Both the position numbers and the translations under genes were made by a program. 49,777 nucleotides of DNA from DASYTH01 sp035762905 (GTDB lineage Bacteria > Actinomycetota > Actinomycetes > Mycobacteriales > Pseudonocardiaceae): assembly GCF_035762905.1 (NCBI RefSeq), contig NZ_DASUCC010000010.1, positions 1-49,777 of the forward strand, read 5' to 3'. The notes beneath the pieces are model-generated. The model saw only the letters and a list, made by a program, of their open reading frames with translations, was not told where the DNA came from and did no database searches. Every line of letters starts with the position of its first letter. Position 1 is the first letter of the stretch. Shown here piece by piece: positions 17,420-25,092 of the stretch.

Positions 17420-17435
17420 TCGGAAATCATTCCGA
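17420..17435. promoter_or_regulatory. Inverted repeat TCGGAA-4-TTCCGA upstream of the CE15 gene
   Basis: TCGGAA and TTCCGA are separated by four bases, just after the LAL stop codon. They share the TTTCGGAA half-site of the better repeat at 17548-17566, so this may be a secondary site for the same regulator. Confidence 0.35.
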
Positions 17436-17516
17436 GCGCTACTTCTTGGGTGCTGCGCGATAACCGGTGGTAACACAGGCACTTGGGCGCCGGAAATCAC
17501 ATACCGTCACAGAACC

Positions 17517-17545
17517 TTGACGGGGTGACTTCACCGATTTAGAAT
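17517..17545 (+). promoter_or_regulatory. Strong sigma70-type promoter of the CE15 esterase gene
   Basis: TTGACG at 17517-17522, exactly 17 bp, then TAGAAT at 17540-17545: five of six matches in each hexamer with the optimal spacer. The mRNA leader would be about 170 nt. Confidence 0.75.
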
Positions 17546-17547
17546 CC

Positions 17548-17566
17548 TTTCGGAATATTTCCGAAA
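17548..17566. promoter_or_regulatory. Perfect inverted repeat overlapping the CE15 transcription start (candidate operator)
   Basis: TTTCGGAATATTTCCGAAA has 8-bp arms with a 3-bp spacer and lies immediately downstream of the -10 box, covering the expected +1. That is the position of a repressor site. Palindromes of the CGAAA-n-TTTCG kind are known upstream of actinobacterial xylan-degradation genes, which would suit an esterase acting on glucuronoxylan. The link is an analogy, not an identity. Confidence 0.6.
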
Positions 17567-17721
17567 CATTGCAGGGGTAGCTGGCGCGGCTGAGCCTGGC
17601 GCCGGTGACATCGCTCAGCCCACGAGCACGGCCTCCTGATGTACACCTTGCCGGCCTCGGTGACCCGAGGTCAGCCGGCATCGCTGCCCTCTCCGCGGTC
17701 CTGCCCGAAAGGAGAGCCATA

Positions 17722-19344
17722 GTGATCAGCAGCTCGGGCCGCTCCAGAATCCGTTCGACGGTCGTGGCGCTGACGGCAGCGGCGCTCACGGTCGCCGCGG
17801 CGGTGACGGTGGTGGCGAAATCCACGCCCGCCAAGGCCGCCGACGACCCGGTGACCATCGCGGCCGAGGACGACGGCGCCAACTGCCCGGTGACCGTGCC
17901 CGGCTCCACGCCGGCCAACTCACGGCTTCCCGACCCGTTCCGGAAGTTGGACGGCACCCGGATCGCCACAAGGGCCGACTGGCGATGCCGGCGGGCCGAG
18001 ATCAAGGAGTTGGCGGAACGGACCGTCTACGGCCAGAAGCCCGCGGCACCGGCGAGCGTCACGGGCACGGTGTCGAGCACCGGCATCACGGTGAACGTGT
18101 CGGATCAGGGCCGCAGCGCCAGCTTCTCGGCGAGCGTCCAACTGCCCAGCGGCACCGGCCCGTTCCCGGCCGTGGTCGTGCTCGGCGGATTCGGAGCGGA
18201 CACCGCCACCATCCGGGCCTCCGGCGCCGCGGTGATCAACTACGACCCGCTCGCGGTGGGCCGTGAGGGCACGCCGCGGAACAACAAGCAGGGCGCGTTC
18301 TACAGCATCTACGGCTCGTCGAGCAGCACCGGACTGCTGGTCGCCTGGGCCTGGGGGGTCAGCCGGATCATCGACGTGATCGAGCGGTCGGGCGGCAACA
18401 TCCTGCGTGCGGACGCGACCGGCGTCACCGGCTGCTCCCGGTACGGCAAGGGCGCCTTCGTGATCGGCGCGTTCGACCAGCGCATCGCCCTGACCATGCC
18501 GATCGAGTCGGGCAGCGCCGGCGCACCCATCCTCCGCGGAATTCCCGGGGAGAGCGGCGCCCAACCGCTGAGCAGCGCCTACGGCGAGCAGCCGTGGCTG
18601 GGCGACGCGTTCGGCTCGTTCACCGGCAACCCGAACAACCTGCCGGTGGACACGCACGAAACCGTGGGCCTGATCGCGCCGCGCGGGCTGTTCATCATGG
18701 ACAACCCGCACATCGACTGGCTGGCCGCCAGGTCCGGCAGCGTGGCCGCGCTCGGCGGAGCCGAGGTCTACCGGGCGCTCGGCGCGATCGACAACATCAC
18801 CTACTGGTCGGACGTCCAGGACGGCACCCACTGCGCCGTGCGGCCCGAGTGGCGGACCCCGCTGCAGCAGAGCATCCAGAAGTTCCTGCTGCGGACCGGC
18901 AACGCGGCCGGCGCGATACGGATCTCCAGCCGGAAGGCCGGAAATCTGGCGCAGTGGCGGGACTGGCAGACCCCGACCCTGTCCGACGGCCCGATCACCA
19001 CCACCACCACGACGACCACGACGACCACGACAACAACCACCACCCAGAACCCGCCGCCCGGCGGCTGCACGGCATCGGTGTCGATCAACCAGTGGACCGG
19101 CGGCTTCGTCGCCACGGTCCGGGTTACCGCCGGCTCCGCGCCGATCACCGGCTGGACGGTCGCCATGACGCTGCCGGCCGGCGCCGCCGTCACCAACAAC
19201 TGGAACTCGACCCGCACCGGCACCACCGGCACGGTGCAGTTCGGCAACGCCAGCTTCAACGGCGACCTCGCCGCCGGTCAGTCGACCGAGTTCGGCTTCC
19301 AGGGCACCGGAACCGGCACCGGCATGACCCCGACCTGCGCTTAA
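17722..19344 (+). CDS. Secreted glucuronoyl methylesterase (CE15) with C-terminal CBM2
   Basis: A 540-aa secreted enzyme predicted to cut ester bonds between lignin alcohols and glucuronic acid on xylan. GTG 17722 follows AAAGGAG by 7 bp. Residues 1 to about 38 are a signal peptide. The CE15 alpha/beta-hydrolase domain (about 60-415) has the nucleophile motif GCSRYGKG (Ser239), MPIESGS (Glu262) and GTHCA (His370), a Ser-Glu-His triad. A 16-Thr linker follows (18997-19044), then a family 2 carbohydrate-binding module (about 450-540) with Trp residues in NQWTGGF and NNWNST. Two longer in-frame upstream readings are less likely. Operator-like repeats precede it. Confidence 0.9.
   Translation: MISSSGRSRIRSTVVALTAAALTVAAAVTVVAKSTPAKAADDPVTIAAEDDGANCPVTVPGSTPANSRLPDPFRKLDGTRIATRADWRCRRAEIKELAERTVYGQKPAAPASVTGTVSSTGITVNVSDQGRSASFSASVQLPSGTGPFPAVVVLGGFGADTATIRASGAAVINYDPLAVGREGTPRNNKQGAFYSIYGSSSSTGLLVAWAWGVSRIIDVIERSGGNILRADATGVTGCSRYGKGAFVIGAFDQRIALTMPIESGSAGAPILRGIPGESGAQPLSSAYGEQPWLGDAFGSFTGNPNNLPVDTHETVGLIAPRGLFIMDNPHIDWLAARSGSVAALGGAEVYRALGAIDNITYWSDVQDGTHCAVRPEWRTPLQQSIQKFLLRTGNAAGAIRISSRKAGNLAQWRDWQTPTLSDGPITTTTTTTTTTTTTTTTQNPPPGGCTASVSINQWTGGFVATVRVTAGSAPITGWTVAMTLPAGAAVTNNWNSTRTGTTGTVQFGNASFNGDLAAGQSTEFGFQGTGTGTGMTPTCA
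18997..19044 (+). repeat. Sixteen consecutive Thr codons (ACC/ACG/ACA tract)
   Basis: The linker between esterase and CBM2 is encoded by 16 Thr codons, giving a low-complexity ACN tract. A similar tract lies at about 22774-22818 in the Pro/Thr-rich secreted protein. Such tracts are usual for flexible, glycosylatable linkers. Confidence 0.85.
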
Positions 19345-19560
19345 CCGCCTCGCTGTTCCGCCTCTCCGGGATTTTATGCGGTTGTTGCGTTCCAGCTGGT
19401 GGTGCGGTTGACGGATTGATTGTGGCTGGGTTGCGTCACGGTGCCCCTGAGGTTGCGTTGGTGGCCCGAGGCTTGCCTCAATGTTCCCGGGCGTAACGAG
19501 GTCGTTGGGCTCACGTCATACTCGGGCTGAACCGAAAGCCCGCTCGCCCGAGGAGATGAC

Positions 19561-20019
19561 GTGAGCCCGCGACCGCCATTGCCGCCGTTCACCGAGGAGA
19601 CCGCGCTGCAGAAGGTGCAGGCGGCCGAGGATGCCTGGAACACCCGCGATCCGCAGCGGGTGGCCCTGGCTTACACGGAGGACTCGGTGTGGCGCAACCG
19701 CGACGAGTTCATCACCGGCCGCGCGATGATCGTGGAGTTTCTCCAGCGCAAGTGGGAGCGCGAGCTGGACTACGCGCTGCGCAAGGAACTGTGGGCCTGC
19801 CGCGGCAACCGCATCGCGGTGCGCTTCCAGTACGAGTGCCATGACCGGGAGGGCCGGTACTGGCGCAGCTACGGCAACGAGCTGTGGGAGTTCACCGACG
19901 AGGGCCTGATGTCCCGGCGCGAGGCGAGCATCAACGATATCGCCATCGCACAAGGTGACCGCCGCATCCACGGCCCCCGGCCGGCCGGCGAGCGCGGTGT
20001 GCTCCTGCCGATTCAGTAA
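19561..20019 (+). CDS. NTF2-like / SnoaL-like protein (DUF1348 type)
   Basis: A 152-aa single-domain protein. QKVQAAEDAWNTRDPQRVALAYTEDSVWRNR in outline, FLQRKWERELDYALRKELW, VRFQYECHD and WRSYGNELWEF are characteristic of the DUF1348 branch of the NTF2-like fold. It forms a small alpha+beta cone. No catalytic function is established for this branch. GTG 19561 is preceded by GAGGAG. It converges with the amine oxidase gene, six bases apart. Confidence 0.85.
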   Translation: MSPRPPLPPFTEETALQKVQAAEDAWNTRDPQRVALAYTEDSVWRNRDEFITGRAMIVEFLQRKWERELDYALRKELWACRGNRIAVRFQYECHDREGRYWRSYGNELWEFTDEGLMSRREASINDIAIAQGDRRIHGPRPAGERGVLLPIQ

Positions 20020-20025
20020 GTCCGG

Positions 20026-21459
20026 TCAGTCCTCCCACGGCATCTCGTTCCGGATACCGGTGTGGATGGCGTAGGCGTTCTTGACCGCCGCCTTCAACGC
20101 GCCCTCGACCCACCGACGGTGCCGCCGGTCGCAGGCGTCGTTGGCGAACCACACCCGGTGCACCGGCCGGATGACATCCGAGTAGAACCCCTCGCTCATC
20201 TCGTACGGCCGGAACAGCGGGCCGATGCCGCAGGCGAACCAGTCCAGCGCCCAGTCCTTGTACACGCCGAACTCGAACGTGTCCTGGGCCTCGGGGTGGA
20301 TCTTGCAGAGATCCTGCAACGCCTGGGCGACGCACTCCTCCTCGGCCAGTGGCGTGTAGGGCATGCTGTCCTGCTCCCAGCAGTAGGACGCGATCAGCAC
20401 ACCCTTGGCGATCCGCCGGTCCTGCCCGGCGGGCGGATAGACGACGTTGCGGATCGCCAGGTCGGTGACGGTGAGGCCGGTGGTGATGCCGTACCTGGTC
20501 TCCCACCAGCGCTCGCTGAACTGCATGAACAGCTTGTGCGCCCGCCCGTAGTAGGAGTTGCGGATCGCGTACCACTTCTGCGGGTCGAGGCCCTGAATCT
20601 CCATGTGCCGCAGGCTGGCCAGCGGCACGGTCACGATGCACTCGTCGGCCGTGACGGACATCGAGGCGCGCCCGGCCCGGTAGTGCACCGTCACGGCACC
20701 CTCGTCCTGGGTGATGGCGTGCACCTGGGCGCCCAGCCTGATGTCGTCCATCAGGTACGGCTCGAAGGCCCGGGGCAGCGAGTCGGCTCCGTCCACAATG
20801 TACATCAGGTCGCCGAACACGTCCTCGTAGAAGTGCAGGAACCATTCGACCAGTGAGAAATGATAGCGGCCCTCCATGTTGAACAGCGGGCCGAGGATCT
20901 CCAGCGCGCCGTCGGACAGCCCGCGCTCCTTGAGATAGCTCAACAACGAGTACCGGTCGTAGTCGGCGAGCAGGCGCTCGAACGCCGCCTCGTCGTCCTG
21001 CCGCATGACCTCGATCAGCGGGGCCATGGTGTCCTTGAGCAACTGGTGCGGTTCCCGGTCGGCCTCGCCTGGCAGCAGATCGAAATCGAACCGGCCGGCG
21101 TCGAACTCGCTGCGCCGCACCCCCTTGCCCTGCAGGTAGATGAACGTGTCCTCGTCGTACATGGGAAAAGGGCTGGTCGCCAGCGTGAACTTGTCCCGAA
21201 TCAACCACTGGACCATCGGATGCTGCACCGGGAACCGCATCGCCCCGAACTCGCCGTACATGTCCCCGGCGAAGCCGCGGTAGGTGAGGATGCGGCCGCC
21301 GAGCCGGTTCTGCCCTTCCAGGATGGTGACCTCGTGGCCGGCGTCCTTCAGCAGCAGACCCGCGGTGAGGCCGGCCATTCCGGCGCCGACGATCACGACC
21401 CGGCGCGGTTCCCCCTCGGGCAGACCGTCGCGCAGCAGGCTGAGGGTATCCAGCGGCAT
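20026..21459 (-). CDS. Flavin monoamine oxidase / L-amino-acid oxidase family protein
   Basis: A 477-aa FAD amine oxidase. VVIVGAGMAGLTAGLLLKDAG (about 21-41) is the dinucleotide-binding motif, followed by the Glu of VTILEG and the GG motif RLGGRI. GDMYGEFGAMRFP aligns with the substrate-channel GxxxxxGAMR segment of L-amino-acid oxidases. No signal peptide is visible. It would oxidise an amine or amino acid to an imine, releasing peroxide; the substrate is unknown. ATG 21459 has AAAGGAG upstream. It lies 30 bp after the DUF4239 gene, probably in one operon. The final FAD-binding segment near the C-terminus is less canonical than usual. Confidence 0.85.
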   Translation of the reverse strand: MPLDTLSLLRDGLPEGEPRRVVIVGAGMAGLTAGLLLKDAGHEVTILEGQNRLGGRILTYRGFAGDMYGEFGAMRFPVQHPMVQWLIRDKFTLATSPFPMYDEDTFIYLQGKGVRRSEFDAGRFDFDLLPGEADREPHQLLKDTMAPLIEVMRQDDEAAFERLLADYDRYSLLSYLKERGLSDGALEILGPLFNMEGRYHFSLVEWFLHFYEDVFGDLMYIVDGADSLPRAFEPYLMDDIRLGAQVHAITQDEGAVTVHYRAGRASMSVTADECIVTVPLASLRHMEIQGLDPQKWYAIRNSYYGRAHKLFMQFSERWWETRYGITTGLTVTDLAIRNVVYPPAGQDRRIAKGVLIASYCWEQDSMPYTPLAEEECVAQALQDLCKIHPEAQDTFEFGVYKDWALDWFACGIGPLFRPYEMSEGFYSDVIRPVHRVWFANDACDRRHRRWVEGALKAAVKNAYAIHTGIRNEMPWED

Positions 21460-21489
21460 CTGCGGCTCCTTTCGTGGCGCGGTGCGTGG

Positions 21490-22257
21490 TCAGGTCGCGA
21501 GTCCGTGCATCTGGCCACTCGCCGCGGTGAACGCGTCCGGGTCGACCGGGGCGCCGCCGCCGAACGGGTTCTGCAGCTGGTATATCGAGAACAGCAGCAG
21601 GGTGATCGTTCCGGTGAGCACGGCGATCATCACGATGTGGACATGGAGCTTGGGCACGTAGAACAGGTACGGCAGGGCGATGGTCAGCAGGCTGCCCACC
21701 AGCAGGGTGATCCACAAGACGGCGCTGACGCCGCTTTCGCCGGCCGCGCCCAGCCGGGACTGACGGGCCTCGTACACCGTCCACAACTGGCTCGCCGCCT
21801 CGGTTTTGCGGTCCGACTGCCAGTCGTTCTCGGTCGGCGCCGAGTCGATCGTCACCCGGATCCGCTCGAGTTGGTCCCAGCCGGCCGTGGCCACCGGCTC
21901 ACCCTCGCGCATGCTCGGCCATTCCTGTTCGATCACCGTGTTGGTGTACGACCTGGTCAGCTCCTGAATCTGGGTTCGGGCCGGCTCCGGTAGGGAATCG
22001 CCGGCCCAGTAGACGCCGACCAATGCATTCGCCTCGGTGAACGAGCCGGACCGGGCCGAGCCCACCGTATCGAACAGGGAAATCAGCACGAACGCCATGA
22101 GCACCGCCTGCACGCCGGCCACGATGGTGAACACCCCACCGATCCCCTCAGCGGCGTTTTCGTCTCCTTTGCTGAAGCGTCGAACCAGAATCGTCAGGAC
22201 AGCCGTGACGGCCGCGACGCCGAGCACCCACAGGGCTCCGGCGACATAGATGTTCAT
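21490..22257 (-). CDS. DUF4239-type membrane protein
   Basis: A 255-aa membrane protein with two N-terminal transmembrane segments (about 5-26 and 42-64), a soluble loop of about 110 residues containing SFTEANALVGVYWAGDSLP, and two C-terminal segments (about 180-202 and 208-228). This two-plus-two layout and the loop motif fit DUF4239, which is distantly bestrophin-like. Function unknown. GGTGGGTGGGG precedes the ATG. It is upstream of the amine oxidase gene. Confidence 0.75.
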   Translation of the reverse strand: MNIYVAGALWVLGVAAVTAVLTILVRRFSKGDENAAEGIGGVFTIVAGVQAVLMAFVLISLFDTVGSARSGSFTEANALVGVYWAGDSLPEPARTQIQELTRSYTNTVIEQEWPSMREGEPVATAGWDQLERIRVTIDSAPTENDWQSDRKTEAASQLWTVYEARQSRLGAAGESGVSAVLWITLLVGSLLTIALPYLFYVPKLHVHIVMIAVLTGTITLLLFSIYQLQNPFGGGAPVDPDAFTAASGQMHGLAT

Positions 22258-22350
22258 GCCCCACCCACCTCTTTCTGGCCGACCATTAGAACACGCGCTA
22301 CGGTGGATTGTGAATACTTGGAACAGTCGAGCACACGGATCGGGCCCAAG

Positions 22351-22974
22351 ATGACATCCGCACCAGCGGCACGGAGGAAATACGTTCCGCGAATATTCCT
22401 GACATTGACAACGGTTATTTCGGGGTATTTTCTGACTTTGCCCGCACCGGCCGCCGCCGAAACCGCAGCGGAATGTGATTACGATATTTGTACGGACCAG
22501 CTGTTGCCGCCAATCCCGATCCTGTGCGGCCTCCTGCCGTTGCCGCCGCTACTGCCGCCGTGCCCGAAGCACGAGCCGCACCCGCCGCCCCAGCCGCCGC
22601 CACCCCAGCCGCCACCGCCACCGGCGCCCACAACCAACCCGACCACCACATCCACGCGGCCACCGGCACCACCCGCGCCGACGATCCCGCCCCCGGTTCC
22701 GGCCCAGCCGGTGCCGCCGCCCCGGCCGGCCATCCGCACCACCGCACCGCCGGCCCTGGTCACCACGGCACCCACGCCGACCACGACGACCACGACGACC
22801 ACGACGACCGCGACGACCACCCGGCCCCGCCCGCAACGGCAGGCGGCCACGCCGGCACCGATCGCGGGGCCCGGTCCCGGCGCGCACGAGCAGCGCCGCT
22901 GGTCACTCACCCTGCTGGTGCTGTTGATCGGCGCGGCCGCCGTCGCCGGTGCCGCCAAGCGCCGCGCCCGGTAA
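22351..22974 (+). CDS. Secreted Pro/Thr-rich protein with C-terminal membrane anchor
   Basis: A 207-aa protein: signal peptide (RRKYVPRIFLTLTTVISGYF, then LPAPAAAE), a short Cys-containing segment (CDYDICTDQ...LCG), a long Pro-rich region, a Thr tract, a Pro/Arg/Thr region, and a hydrophobic segment (WSLTLLVLLIGAAAVAGAA) before a basic KRRAR end. The C-terminus looks like a membrane anchor with the bulk outside the cell; there is no LPxTG motif. ATG 22351 is preferred over GTG 22303, which overlaps a possible -10. It is probably a wall-spanning or mucin-like surface protein. Confidence 0.65.
   Translation: MTSAPAARRKYVPRIFLTLTTVISGYFLTLPAPAAAETAAECDYDICTDQLLPPIPILCGLLPLPPLLPPCPKHEPHPPPQPPPPQPPPPPAPTTNPTTTSTRPPAPPAPTIPPPVPAQPVPPPRPAIRTTAPPALVTTAPTPTTTTTTTTTTATTTRPRPQRQAATPAPIAGPGPGAHEQRRWSLTLLVLLIGAAAVAGAAKRRAR
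22774..22818 (+). repeat. Low-complexity Thr-codon tract
   Basis: An (ACG ACC ACG)n-like run encodes about 15 residues that are nearly all Thr inside the Pro/Thr-rich secreted protein. It is in frame and consistent with a glycosylated stalk. Confidence 0.7.
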
Positions 22975-22984
22975 GCCGGTTCCG

Positions 22985-23467
22985 TTACCGGTTCGAGGCG
23001 GTCAGGAACTTCTCCAGCTCCTCGACCACGAAGGCGTGGTCCTCTGCCTGCGGCAGGCCGGAGACGCCGACCGTCCCGATCGGACCGACGTCGGACACGA
23101 TCACCGGAAACACCCCGCCGTGCGCGGCGTACCGGTCCGGATCGAGCCGCGCGCCCTCCTCGAACGTGCCGCCCTGCACCCGAAACTGGGTGCCGACGAG
23201 ATACGAGCTGTGGCCGAACCGGTCCACCACCCGGCTCTTGCGCTCGATCCACGCATCGTTGTCCGCCGACGTGCCGGGCAGCGCCGCGTGGAACAGGCGT
23301 TGCCCGTTGCGCCGCACGGAGATGGTGACCGGCAGCCCCCGCTCCCGGGCCGCGGCAAGCAGCTGCGCTCCCAAGGCCAGTGCCGTCTCGTTGTCGAACC
23401 GGCGAAACCGCAGCCGCTCCTCCTGCTCGACGAGCGTGGCCAGCAGTTCCTCATCCGCGGCAGCCAT
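22985..23467 (-). CDS. UPF0303 / HbpS-GlcG-like (DUF336) protein
   Basis: A 160-aa protein with LALGAQLLAAARERGLPVTISVRRNGQ in outline, NDAWIERKSRVVDRFGHSSY, and a Gly-rich HGGVFPVIV...GPIGTVGVSGLPQAEDHAFV end. These are the signatures of the UPF0303 branch of the HbpS/GlcG fold. Related proteins bind heme or cobalamin-like ligands, but this branch has no proven activity. ATG 23467 has GAGGG 7 bp upstream. Confidence 0.8.
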   Translation of the reverse strand: MAAADEELLATLVEQEERLRFRRFDNETALALGAQLLAAARERGLPVTISVRRNGQRLFHAALPGTSADNDAWIERKSRVVDRFGHSSYLVGTQFRVQGGTFEEGARLDPDRYAAHGGVFPVIVSDVGPIGTVGVSGLPQAEDHAFVVEELEKFLTASNR

Positions 23468-23526
23468 GGCATCCCTCGGTCGGTCGATGAACGTCGCGTC
23501 CGGACGATACCGCCAACCGGCCGGGG

Positions 23527-23976
23527 TCACCGGTCGGTCCGGGGCGCGCGCAGGCCGTCGAAGATGACGATGCGGGTGCGGTGCTGGAGGTCCGGCGTCC
23601 AGGTCGGGTGCAGGGCGGCATGGCAGATGCTGGCCAGCAGCGCGATCACCTCGTCCGGTTGGGCATCGGCGCGGATGGTGCCGGCCTGCTGGGCGCCGGC
23701 GCGGAGATCGACGATCTGGGTCCGGAAGGCGCGGACGGACTGGGCGATGTCGATGGTGTCGCCGCCATCGGCCAGCAGGTCGACCACGGCTCGGTGCTGG
23801 GCCGCCTGGGTCACGGTGTCGGCGAAGAAGGCGAACAGCGCCTGCGCCGCGTCGCCGGCCGCGGCCAACTCCGTGGCTCGGCCGGTGAGCCGGTCCAGCA
23901 GCGTCTTCATGATGGCGCCGAGCAGTTCCCGCTTGGTCGGGAAGTGGCGGAAGATCGTGCCGACGAAGCCGCGGAA
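23527..23976 (-). pseudogene. TetR-family regulator remnant lacking the N-terminal half of its HTH
   Basis: The reading frame ending at 23527 contains FVGTIFRHFPTKRELLGAIM, the recognition-helix end of a TetR HTH, followed by an apparently intact C-terminal domain of about 120 residues. Upstream the frame hits a TGA about 30 bp earlier, next to the stop of the neighbouring TetR gene, so the first 40-45 residues of a normal TetR protein are missing. The first ATG (23910) lies after the HTH. A DNA-binding protein cannot be made, so this is most likely a deletion-derived remnant. Confidence 0.7.
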
Positions 23977-23982
23977 TAACCG

Positions 23983-24504
23983 TCACGGGCCGCCATCCGG
24001 GTCGAGCAGGTACGACAGCGACGCCCGGGCCGACGGTGATGGCGTGCCGCCGGCGACCGCGAGCAGTGCCGATCGCCAGGCCGCGGCGAGCATGGCGGCC
24101 GCGGGCGCCAACCGCTTCGGCAACAGCGGGAGCAGTTCGGCCCGGACCGGGTCGTCCCGCTCGACCGGCGGCGGTTCGCCGAGGATGCGGCAGACACCGA
24201 ACCGTACGGCCGCGTCGAACGCCACCAGCAGCGCGGCCCGAACCGCCGGCCGCCCACGCGACCCGGCGGCCGCGGCCGCGCCGGCCATCCGCTCGACGAT
24301 CCGCTTCTCCATCTCGTCGCGGACGAGGAGGTAAAGCCCGAGCTTGGAACCGAAGTGGTGGTACAGCGCGCCGGTGGTGACGCTCGCCTTTGCCGCCAGC
24401 TCCACCACGTTGACCGCCTCGTAGCCGGCCACCTCGAACTGGTGCACCGCGGCCTCGACCAGCCGTGCCTTCGCCGTACCCGGAACCGGAATCCACTCAC
24501 GCAT
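23983..24504 (-). CDS. TetR/AcrR family transcriptional regulator
   Basis: A 173-aa regulator. The HTH covers about 12-58: ARLVEAAVHQFEVAGYEAVNVVELAAKASVTTGALYHHF in pieces, then GSKLGLYLLV. The ligand domain follows. ATG 24504 is preferred because a TATGGT -10-like hexamer (24512-24517 on this strand) ends exactly 7 bp upstream and no ribosome site is present, suggesting a leaderless mRNA. ATG 24516 is an alternative. It is divergent from the VOC gene and shares with it a 23-bp inverted repeat. Confidence 0.85.
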   Translation of the reverse strand: MREWIPVPGTAKARLVEAAVHQFEVAGYEAVNVVELAAKASVTTGALYHHFGSKLGLYLLVRDEMEKRIVERMAGAAAAAGSRGRPAVRAALLVAFDAAVRFGVCRILGEPPPVERDDPVRAELLPLLPKRLAPAAAMLAAAWRSALLAVAGGTPSPSARASLSYLLDPDGGP

Positions 24505-24522
24505 CGACGTGACCATAACCCA

Positions 24523-24551
24523 TTGACGGCCGAACGTAATCCGTTTACGTT
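24523..24551 (+). promoter_or_regulatory. Leaderless promoter of the VOC gene
   Basis: TTGACG at 24523-24528, 17 bp, then TACGTT at 24546-24551. Seven bases separate the -10 from ATG 24559, so the transcript should start at the start codon. No ribosome site is present, which agrees. Confidence 0.6.
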
Positions 24552-24553
24552 CG
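24531..24553. promoter_or_regulatory. 23-bp inverted repeat between divergent TetR and VOC genes (TetR operator)
   Basis: CGAACGTAA-TCCGT-TTACGTTCG has perfect 9-bp arms and a 5-bp spacer. It spans the spacer and -10 of the VOC promoter and lies upstream of the TetR -10. Size, symmetry and location match a TetR-dimer operator controlling both genes. Confidence 0.7.
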
Positions 24554-24558
24554 TCCAC

Positions 24559-24906
24559 ATGAAGCTGACCTTCGTGTACCAGCCGGTGAAGGACCTCAAG
24601 GAGTCGGTGGACTTCTACCGCAAGCTCGGATTCGACGAGGCGTGGCGGGAGGGCGACTCGACGGTCGCGTTCGCCCTGCCGGGCACCGAGGTTCAGCTCA
24701 TGCTGGACCTCCCGACCGGCGCGGGCCCCGAGTCGGCTCCCGGCGCCTTCTTCGGCGTCGACTCGCTGGACCGGTTCGCGGCCGACCACCCGGATCTCAA
24801 GTGGGTCGGCGAGATCATCGACGTCCCCGGCGGCCGCGGCGGCACCTTCCTCGACCCCGCCGGCAACGCCATCCACCTGTTCGACCAGAGCGCCGACCCC
24901 GAATAG
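24559..24906 (+). CDS. VOC (glyoxalase/dioxygenase superfamily) protein
   Basis: A 115-aa single-unit VOC protein. FVYQPVKDLKESVDFYRKLGFDEAW is the classic first beta-alpha-beta unit. ALPGTEVQLMLD and GGRGGTFLDPAGNAIHLFD end the second. Such small proteins work as dimers and are metalloenzymes or ligand-binding resistance proteins. The usual metal His near the N-terminus is replaced here (FVYQ), so binding rather than catalysis is possible. It is controlled, by inference, by the divergent TetR protein. Confidence 0.85.
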   Translation: MKLTFVYQPVKDLKESVDFYRKLGFDEAWREGDSTVAFALPGTEVQLMLDLPTGAGPESAPGAFFGVDSLDRFAADHPDLKWVGEIIDVPGGRGGTFLDPAGNAIHLFDQSADPE

Positions 24907-25092
24907 CCCGCACCGCGCCCATGACTCGAACGGCCCGCGGACGGCCCCGAGCGCCGCACCCAGGTCGCGGTGCCGACAACCCAACCGCACTCCACCATGT
25001 CCTCGACCCGGACATCGATCGGGCCCATAACCTTGGGAAATGGGCTGAAAGGTAGGTGTTGGCCGAGAACTTCGTGGTTAGCATGGGAGTTT

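Noticed and set aside
18997..19044. Regular ACC/ACG repeats as a possible CRISPR or tandem-repeat locus
   Set aside because: They are Thr codons in frame in a linker, with no spacers.
22406..22432. TTGACA with a downstream TATTTT as an internal promoter
   Set aside because: It lies inside the signal-peptide coding region of the Pro/Thr-rich protein, the spacer is not optimal, and AT-rich codons there are explained by the hydrophobic core.
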